Shown piece by piece: positions 1 through 4,510 of a stretch of 6,323 nt of DNA. The position numbers were made by a program, and so were the translations under genes. The stretch lies in the NCBI GenBank assembly GCA_003492055.1, contig DMZE01000265.1:1-6323 (forward strand), written 5' to 3'. How positions within the stretch are numbered: the first letter of the stretch is position 1; each line of letters begins with the position of its first letter. The stretch is from Cellvibrionales bacterium (GTDB lineage: Bacteria; Pseudomonadota; Gammaproteobacteria; Pseudomonadales; UBA7434). The notes below the pieces were generated by a model that was given only the letters and a program-made list of their open reading frames with translations, was not told the DNA's origin and did no database searches.

Positions 1-33
1 ATCGTTGCCGTTCATAAAGGTCTTAAACTTTAA
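1..33 (+). CDS. ubiE: C-terminal end of ubiquinone/menaquinone C-methyltransferase UbiE (partial, 5' end outside window)
   Basis: The first 33 bases read in frame as IVAVHKGLKL followed by TAA. This resembles the end of E. coli UbiE, which as I recall it finishes in VALHRGYKF. UbiE is the SAM-dependent C-methyltransferase of ubiquinone and menaquinone synthesis. Identification from ten residues alone would be weak, but ubiE is the expected gene directly upstream of ubiJ and ubiB in Gammaproteobacteria, and the reading frame and stop fit. Only 19 bases separate this stop from the ubiJ start, which suggests one transcript. The rest of the gene lies upstream of the window. Confidence 0.8.
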   Translation: MVAVHKGLKL

Positions 34-52
34 AATTAAAAGCTAAACGAAT

Positions 53-685
53 ATGATAGATCCCATGCTTACCTCTGCCAGCTGCGCAGCACTTGAAAAA
101 GCTATTAACAGTAGTCTTTCATTAGATCCGACAACGCAATCTAAGCTGGCCACCTATGCAGGAAAAATAATACGCATTGCCTGCACCAAACCCGAAATTG
201 TTTTTTATATGCGTATCGACTCAAGCATTAGCGTTTTGCAATATTATGAAGACACGGCTGATGCCGGCATTGAAGGCCCCTCACATGAATGGTTAGCGCT
301 TATTGCCGCCGATGATGCAGCCTCAGCACTCATTAATGGTAAATTGAAAATGCAGGGCGATAGCCGTTTATTTTTAGAATTAAAAGATATAGCCGAACAA
401 ATCGACCTAGACTGGGAAGGCTATATTGCAAGGTTCATTGGCGATGTCCCCGCGCACTTCGCAGGAAAAGCCGCTGACAGCTTAGTTAATTTTGGCAAGC
501 AAGCCCGACAGACTTTACTTCGTACCGTCGATGATTTTTTACATGAAGAAGCTCGGCTCGTGCCTACACGTATAGAATGCGAAAACTTTTATGCACAACT
601 GCGTGACTTAGAAATGCACATAGATCGTATTGAAGCTAAAACCAAACGTTATAAAAAACAATTTACGGATACCAACGCAACATGA
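53..685 (+). CDS. ubiJ: UbiJ, SCP2-domain ubiquinone biosynthesis accessory factor
   Basis: This 210-residue protein is close in length to E. coli UbiJ (YigP, 201 aa). Known role of the family: an SCP2 lipid-binding domain that, with UbiK, supports the soluble Ubi complex acting on hydrophobic ubiquinone intermediates under aerobic conditions. Visible here are an N-terminal helix (about 8-35), an SCP2-like alpha/beta region (about 36-118) with the characteristic segment [16 protein letters not shown] (98-113), then [18 protein letters not shown] (118-135), and a charged helical C-terminus (about 150-203) that could form a coiled coil. No signal peptide or membrane segment is seen, so it should be cytoplasmic or peripheral. 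The ATG at 53 has no good Shine-Dalgarno; Met5 (ATG at 65) is an alternative. The stop overlaps the ubiB start as ATGA. The assignment rests on similarity plus the ubiE-ubiJ-ubiB order. Confidence 0.92.
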   Translation: MIDPMLTSASCAALEKAINSSLSLDPTTQSKLATYAGKIIRIACTKPEIVFYMRIDSSISVLQYYEDTADAGIEGPSHEWLALIAADDAASALINGKLKMQGDSRLFLELKDIAEQIDLDWEGYIARFIGDVPAHFAGKAADSLVNFGKQARQTLLRTVDDFLHEEARLVPTRIECENFYAQLRDLEMHIDRIEAKTKRYKKQFTDTNAT

Positions 686-2274
686 AGCAATTGATGCGCT
701 TATTCACTATCTTACGTGTTTCGATGAAATATCGTCTCGATACTTTTATCCCGCAATCTCGACAGCAGCTACTAACCAAATTACTGATAAAAGTGATTAC
801 GCCTTTTTATAGCACCGATGATGATCGCGGCGTGCGTTTACGTACAGCACTACAAGAGCTAGGCCCTGTCTTTGTTAAATTCGGTCAATTACTATCAACA
901 CGACGGGATTTACTGCCGCCTGATATCGCCGACGAACTTGCCTTACTGCAAGATCAAGTGCCTCCTTTTGACAGCTCAAAATCAGTCGCCATTATTGAAG
1001 CCGCTCTTGGGCAGCCGGTTACTCAAGCCTTTGCTGAATTTAGCGAAGCACCTCTCGCCTCAGCATCTGTCGCTCAAGTCCATGCTGCCAAAATGCATGA
1101 CGGACTGGATGTCGTCGTAAAAGTAATACGCCCTGGCATTGAGAAAGTAATACACAAAGATATTCAATTACTCTTTTTAATCGCTCGCATGGTAGAGCGA
1201 TTTTCTTTAGATGGCCGACGTATGCGCCTCACTGAAGTAGTGAGTGACTATGAACACACTATTTTTGATGAGTTAGATTTAAAACGTGAAGCCGCCAATT
1301 GCTCACAATTAAAAAGAAATTTTGAAGAAACCGAAAAATTACGCAGCCTACTTTTTATTCCTGCCGTTATCTGGAAATTGAGTGGCCCCAATATTATGGT
1401 AATGGAGCGCATTTATGGCGTACCTGTTTCGGATATTGAAACACTCAATAAGAAAAACACTAACTTAAAAGCGCTCGCCGAAAGCGGTGTAGAAATTTTC
1501 TTTACGCAAGTATTCGAACATAACTTCTTTCATGCCGATATGCATCCTGGCAATATTTTTGTCGACGACACCACACCAGCAACGCCACGCTATATTGGTA
1601 TCGACTGTGCCATTATGGGCTCACTGTCGGATTTTGATCGCTACTACCTAGCACGCAATTTACTTGCCGTGTTTAATAGAGACTATAGCCAAGTAGCAAG
1701 GCTGCATATTGAATCGGGTTGGGTTCCACCTGGTACTAACGTGCAATCTTTTGAAGGTATGATCCGCAGCGCTTGCGAACCTATTTTTGAAAAGCCGTTA
1801 TCAGAAATTTCCTTTGGCACCCTACTAATTTATCTCTTTCAAGTCGCTAGACGTTTTGGCATGGAAGTTCAGCCCTCATTAGTATTACTACAAAAAACCT
1901 TACTGAATATTGAAGGGCTAGGCAGACAACTCTATCCTGATTTAGATTTATGGCAAACCGCCCACCCATTTCTTGAAAACTGGATGGCCGAGCGCTACTC
2001 ACCCAAACGACTATTGAGTGAACTCAAGAATCAATCGCCGGCCTTATTAGAAGCCCTGCCGGCGCTACCTGACCTTTTACTCAGGCAGCTCCATCAGTTT
2101 AATGGCACGGCCACCTCTGGCTCGGCAGCCTCTAATGGCACCTCATCACAGCTACAAGGCCGAATTGACGGTTTAGAGCGAGCATTAGACCGACAGCAAA
2201 ACTTATTAACTGCGGTAACCGTTATAGCGCTATTATCTCTACTATCAGCGATAGCCTATTTAGCGTTAAACTAA
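682..2274 (+). CDS. ubiB: UbiB, atypical protein-kinase-like ATPase of ubiquinone biosynthesis
   Basis: This 530-residue protein belongs to the UbiB/ADCK/COQ8 family (E. coli UbiB 546 aa). The family has a kinase-like fold with ATPase activity, is needed for aerobic ubiquinone synthesis, and is thought to help lipid intermediates leave the membrane. Motifs in order: KFGQ (66-69, the family KxGQ signature), the alanine-rich nucleotide loop in [11 protein letters not shown] (124-134), the VVVK lysine K147, the ExD motif E197-L-D199 in [12 protein letters not shown], the catalytic loop HADMHPGN (284-291), and the metal-binding Asp308 in [10 protein letters not shown] Gly/Ser/Ala/Thr/Asn-rich linker (about 474-490) precedes a short charged helix and a hydrophobic C-terminal segment (about 508-529) that should anchor the protein in the inner membrane. 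The start is the ATG of the ATGA overlap with ubiJ; there is no separate Shine-Dalgarno, so translational coupling is likely. Oddity: Ala310 stands where E. coli has Gly (DCG). Confidence 0.97.
   Translation: MKQLMRLFTILRVSMKYRLDTFIPQSRQQLLTKLLIKVITPFYSTDDDRGVRLRTALQELGPVFVKFGQLLSTRRDLLPPDIADELALLQDQVPPFDSSKSVAIIEAALGQPVTQAFAEFSEAPLASASVAQVHAAKMHDGLDVVVKVIRPGIEKVIHKDIQLLFLIARMVERFSLDGRRMRLTEVVSDYEHTIFDELDLKREAANCSQLKRNFEETEKLRSLLFIPAVIWKLSGPNIMVMERIYGVPVSDIETLNKKNTNLKALAESGVEIFFTQVFEHNFFHADMHPGNIFVDDTTPATPRYIGIDCAIMGSLSDFDRYYLARNLLAVFNRDYSQVARLHIESGWVPPGTNVQSFEGMIRSACEPIFEKPLSEISFGTLLIYLFQVARRFGMEVQPSLVLLQKTLLNIEGLGRQLYPDLDLWQTAHPFLENWMAERYSPKRLLSELKNQSPALLEALPALPDLLLRQLHQFNGTATSGSAASNGTSSQLQGRIDGLERALDRQQNLLTAVTVIALLSLLSAIAYLALN
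2036..2064. repeat. GC-rich 7-bp inverted repeat inside ubiB
   Basis: CGCCGGC at 2036-2042 is the exact reverse complement of GCCGGCG at 2058-2064, with a 15-base spacer. It lies in codons for the segment around residues 452-461, shortly before the linker and membrane anchor. The stem is all G and C in an otherwise AT-leaning gene, so it could fold in the mRNA. No T-run follows it, so it is not a terminator. It may simply follow from the repeated Pro-Ala and Ala-Leu codons; function is unknown. Confidence 0.35.
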
Positions 2275-2320
2275 CGGCATCGATTAATTTTTTGACACTG
2301 ATTTGAATAGATATAGCGCC

Positions 2321-2716
2321 ATGACCGAAAAAAGTAATGCATTAACAGACGCCATTAAGTGGAATAGTCAGGGCTTAGTTCCCACTATTGCCCAAGATGC
2401 CAGCAGCAAGAAAGTGCTGATGATGGCTTGGATGAATAGTGACGCATTAATCGCCACCCTAGAAAAAAGCGAAGCCGTTTACTGGTCTCGGTCACGTCAA
2501 CGACTATGGCACAAAGGTGAAACCTCTGGGCACATACAAAAAATTATCGATATTCGATTGGATTGCGATGGCGACACGCTACTATTAATGGTCGAACAAC
2601 TTGGCGGCATCGCATGTCATACTGGACGCGAGAGCTGCATGTATCAACAATATTCAAAGGATGATGGCTGGGTCAGTGTTGAAGCGCCATTAAAGAATCC
2701 TGAAGATATTTATTAA
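2321..2716 (+). CDS. hisI: Phosphoribosyl-AMP cyclohydrolase HisI (stand-alone)
   Basis: HisI hydrolytically opens the purine ring of phosphoribosyl-AMP, the third step of histidine synthesis, in the cytoplasm. Numbered from the ATG at 2321 (131 aa), the hallmarks are LVPTIAQD near the N-terminus, [23 protein letters not shown] with SGHIQ, and the metal region D81-C82-D83-G-D85 followed by [12 protein letters not shown] with C99 and C106. By family knowledge the three Asp bind magnesium, and Cys82, Cys99 and Cys106 bind zinc across the dimer. The protein closely resembles single-domain Pseudomonas HisI (about 134 aa), not the fused E. coli HisIE. Start choice: the frame is also open to a TTG at 2303 (137 aa), but the six extra residues are not part of the family and neither start has a clear Shine-Dalgarno, so I prefer ATG 2321. 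It sits 46 bases after ubiB and 59 bases before hisE. Confidence 0.95.
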   Translation: MTEKSNALTDAIKWNSQGLVPTIAQDASSKKVLMMAWMNSDALIATLEKSEAVYWSRSRQRLWHKGETSGHIQKIIDIRLDCDGDTLLLMVEQLGGIACHTGRESCMYQQYSKDDGWVSVEAPLKNPEDIY

Positions 2717-2775
2717 GCTAAACACCTTACTGAACACACTGTTTGATTGAGCAGTTTTTTTAAAAGAGCATTCCT

Positions 2776-3129
2776 ATGGCCGATGTATTAACAGAACTTA
2801 CCGCCCTTCTTGAGCAGCGTAAAAATGCCGAGTCAGATACCTCCTACGTAGCTGAATTACATAAAAAAGGCATTAATAAAATTCTCGAAAAAGTGGGCGA
2901 AGAAACAACAGAAGCCATTATTGCAGCAAAAGATTTTGCTATTGCACGTCAATCAGCAAATGCGAATACCGACACAGAAAAAAAAGCACTCATCAGTGAG
3001 ACTGCAGACTTATGGTTTCACACTCTAGTTATGCTCTCTCATTTGGACAGTAATGCTGATGATGTTATAGAAGAACTTGGACGCCGTTTTGGCGTCTCAG
3101 GTCTTGACGAAAAAGCAGCACGTAAATAA
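2776..3129 (+). CDS. hisE: Phosphoribosyl-ATP pyrophosphatase HisE
   Basis: HisE removes pyrophosphate from phosphoribosyl-ATP to give phosphoribosyl-AMP, the second step of histidine synthesis and the substrate of HisI next door. The 117-residue protein is all-helical and belongs to the MazG-like NTP pyrophosphohydrolase superfamily. Metal-binding acidic residues are visible as E42-E43-x-x-E46 in [15 protein letters not shown] and E75-x-x-D78 in [24 protein letters not shown] (23-32) is also typical of the family. The ATG at 2776 has a partial Shine-Dalgarno, AAGAG at 2764-2768, 7 bases upstream. In E. coli this domain is fused to the C-terminus of HisI; here it is a separate gene in the same order, as in Pseudomonas. 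The upstream 59-base gap ends in a T-run (about 2754-2761) without a convincing stem. Confidence 0.95.
   Translation: MADVLTELTALLEQRKNAESDTSYVAELHKKGINKILEKVGEETTEAIIAAKDFAIARQSANANTDTEKKALISETADLWFHTLVMLSHLDSNADDVIEELGRRFGVSGLDEKAARK
3080..3096. repeat. Perfect 6-bp hairpin in the 3' end of hisE
   Basis: GACGCC (3080-3085), loop GTTTT, GGCGTC (3091-3096) form a perfect 6-bp GC-rich stem, extendable by one G-T wobble. It lies in the codons for LGRRFGVS, about 35 bases before the hisE stop and about 70 bases before the tatA ribosome binding site. No T-run follows, so it is not an intrinsic terminator. It could stabilise or mark processing of the mRNA between his and tat segments, but this is speculation. 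Confidence 0.35.
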
Positions 3130-3150
3130 ACGCAATTAATCGTTAATCGA

Positions 3151-3156
3151 TAGGAG
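3151..3156 (+). promoter_or_regulatory. Shine-Dalgarno of tatA
   Basis: TAGGAG lies 6 bases before the tatA ATG at 3163. It is the best ribosome binding site on the plus strand of this window, in keeping with TatA being needed in excess over TatB and TatC. It supports the chosen tatA start. Confidence 0.8.
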
Positions 3157-3162
3157 CACATC

Positions 3163-3366
3163 ATGGGCTTAGGCGGCATTAGCATTTGGCAATTACTGAT
3201 TATATTGGCCATCGTAATTATGATTTTCGGTACCAAACGCCTTAAAAATATTGGCGGCGATCTTGGCGGCGCGATTAAAGGCTTTAAAAAATCCATGGCT
3301 GACGATGAGCCAGCAAAAGAATTGGATGAACAAAGCGATACAACTAATGACAAAAAAGATCAATAA
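3163..3366 (+). CDS. tatA: Sec-independent protein translocase subunit TatA
   Basis: TatA oligomers form or line the transient opening through which folded twin-arginine proteins cross the inner membrane. The 67-residue protein starts [14 protein letters not shown] and has one transmembrane helix (about 8-22), the hinge F22-G23 with the TKRL that follows, a Gly-rich amphipathic helix (about 25-45, [16 protein letters not shown]), and a short acidic/polar tail from about 46. Gln10 matches the polar residue near the start of the membrane helix in E. coli TatA. E. coli TatA is longer (89 aa), mainly in the variable tail. The start is fixed by the strong Shine-Dalgarno 6 bases upstream. The TatB start follows 14 bases after the stop, so the three tat genes are almost certainly cotranscribed. 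Confidence 0.97.
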   Translation: MGLGGISIWQLLIILAIVIMIFGTKRLKNIGGDLGGAIKGFKKSMADDEPAKELDEQSDTTNDKKDQ

Positions 3367-3380
3367 CTAGATATTATTTG

Positions 3381-3710
3381 ATGGATATTGGCATACAAGA
3401 AGTTTTACTGATCAGTGTTATTGCGCTTATCGTGTTAGGCCCTGAGCGCTTGCCTTCAACGGTTAAGACCATTGCTTTGTGGTTAGGTAAAATTAAACGT
3501 AGCTTTAATAGTATTAAGGCTGACATTGAGCGTGAAATTAATGCCGATGAAATCCGCGAACAAATACACAATGAAAACGTACTGCATCAACTCGGCGAAC
3601 CCATAGAGCAACTTAAGCAAACAGCCAATGAGTTTGAACAATCCATCCATGGTACTCATCAATCTATGCATACAACAATAGATGATGACACATCATCCGA
3701 AAAGCATTAG
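3381..3710 (+). CDS. tatB: Sec-independent protein translocase subunit TatB
   Basis: TatB works with TatC in the receptor complex that binds twin-arginine signal peptides. From the ATG at 3381 the protein is 109 residues: MDIGIQE at the N-terminus (acidic Glu7 is characteristic of TatB), one membrane helix (about 7-19), the hinge and motif GPERLP (20-25), then a long charged amphipathic helical stretch (about 27-85). The MDIG/GPERLP pattern separates it from TatA. The tail is short and ends in a polar His/Asp/Ser-containing stretch; E. coli TatB has 171 residues, so the variable C-terminus is reduced. The frame is also open from a TTG at 3378 immediately before the ATG, which would add one residue; the ATG is the better start. 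No strong Shine-Dalgarno is seen. The tatC start follows 14 bases after the stop. Confidence 0.96.
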   Translation: MDIGIQEVLLISVIALIVLGPERLPSTVKTIALWLGKIKRSFNSIKADIEREINADEIREQIHNENVLHQLGEPIEQLKQTANEFEQSIHGTHQSMHTTIDDDTSSEKH

Positions 3711-3724
3711 AAAGCAGTTAACGC

Positions 3725-4498
3725 ATGAGCATGACGTCAAATACAACAGAAGACACCACTGCAGGCAGCAGTGATAAAGAACAGCCTCTGGTTGCGCATC
3801 TGCTTGAGCTGCGCACACGCTTACTAAAAAGTCTTGGAGCGATATTACTGGTTTTTTTATCACTAGTCGTTTTCTCTAATGATATCTATACGTTTTTTGC
3901 ATTGCCTATTCAGGACTTACTACCTGAAGGCACAAGTATGATTGCCACCGATGTTGCATCCCCTTTCTTCGCACCGTTTAAGCTCACTATCATTTTATCG
4001 TTTTTTATTGCTGTGCCTTATATCCTTTACCAGCTCTGGTCTTTTATTGCGCCCGGCATGTATAGCAATGAAAAAAGTCTAGCGATTCCGCTATTTGTCA
4101 GTAGCGTCTTATTGTTCTATTTAGGTATCGCCTTTTCTTACTATGTCGTTTTTCCAATTGTATTTGGATTTTTTACTGCTATTGCACCCATAGGGGTTGC
4201 GGTAACACCGGATATCAATAGCTATTTATCTTTTATTCTTAAATTATTTTTTGCGTTCGGCTTAGCCTTTGAGATTCCTATTGCGACTTTTATTTTAATT
4301 AGGGCAGGCGTAATAACAAGAAAAGCACTCGCAGAAAAGCGCCCTTATATTGTGGTTGTTTGTTTTGTTTTTGGCATGTTACTCACGCCACCAGACATTA
4401 TTTCCCAGTCATTGCTGGCTATACCGGCTTGGCTATTGTTTGAGTTGGGTTTATTGATGAGTCGACTAGTTGAAAAAAAAGCTAGCAATAACGCTTAA
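3725..4498 (+). CDS. tatC: Sec-independent protein translocase subunit TatC
   Basis: TatC is the six-helix inner-membrane receptor for twin-arginine signal peptides. The 257-residue length matches E. coli TatC (258 aa). Visible hallmarks: PLVAHLLELRTRLL (21-34) with Glu28, IATDVASPFFAPFKL (73-87), FIAPGMYSNE (107-116) with Glu116, AFEIP with Glu183, KRPY (205-208), and MLLTPPD (218-224) with Asp224. By alignment with E. coli these acidic residues match Glu15, Glu103, Glu170 and Asp211, the first two known for signal-peptide recognition. Six hydrophobic segments are evident between about 36 and 246. The N-terminus carries about 13 extra polar residues (Thr/Ser/Glu-rich) relative to E. coli. 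ATG at 3725 is chosen; ATG at 3731 (Met3) is an alternative, and neither has a strong Shine-Dalgarno. No tatD follows; the next gene is convergent, 12 bases away. Confidence 0.97.
   Translation: MSMTSNTTEDTTAGSSDKEQPLVAHLLELRTRLLKSLGAILLVFLSLVVFSNDIYTFFALPIQDLLPEGTSMIATDVASPFFAPFKLTIILSFFIAVPYILYQLWSFIAPGMYSNEKSLAIPLFVSSVLLFYLGIAFSYYVVFPIVFGFFTAIAPIGVAVTPDINSYLSFILKLFFAFGLAFEIPIATFILIRAGVITRKALAEKRPYIVVVCFVFGMLLTPPDIISQSLLAIPAWLLFELGLLMSRLVEKKASNNA
3757..3773. repeat. Perfect 6-bp hairpin early in tatC
   Basis: CACTGC (3757-3762), loop AGGCA, GCAGTG (3768-3773) form a perfect stem beginning 32 bases after the A of the tatC start. It falls within the extra N-terminal codons absent from E. coli TatC. 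It could influence translation or be chance; no T-run follows. Confidence 0.35.
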
Positions 4499-4510
4499 TA
4501 ATTTTATTAT

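Noticed and set aside
400..685. EsrE-like small RNA from the 3' part of ubiJ, as reported for the E. coli locus
   Set aside because: I see no promoter or terminator that would define such an RNA here, and the reading frame encodes a normal UbiJ C-terminus.
2264..2293. CGTTA-AAC-TAACG stem over the ubiB stop, followed later by a T-run, as a terminator
   Set aside because: The stem is only 5 bp and the T-run begins about 11 bases after it, so it does not fit an intrinsic terminator.
2292..2320. Perfect TTGACA (2292-2297) upstream of hisI as a -35 box
   Set aside because: No acceptable -10 box lies 16-18 bases downstream. The nearest TATA-like sequence (TATAGC, 2312-2317) has a 14-base spacer and would start transcription beyond the hisI ATG.
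2303..2320. TTG start of hisI giving six extra residues
   Set aside because: No Shine-Dalgarno precedes it, the added residues MNRYSA are not part of the family, and the ATG at 2321 gives the normal HisI length.
2728..2761. Possible terminator between hisI and hisE (ACTG...CAGT followed by a T-run)
   Set aside because: The stem is only 4 bp with a 10-base loop, too weak to claim, and the genes are expected to be cotranscribed.
3039..3353. Minus-strand open frame opposite hisE and tatA
   Set aside because: It lies antisense to two certain genes and has no recognisable motif or ribosome binding site; it is a shadow frame. The same applies to the minus frames over tatB and the small extra frames within ubiB and the protease.
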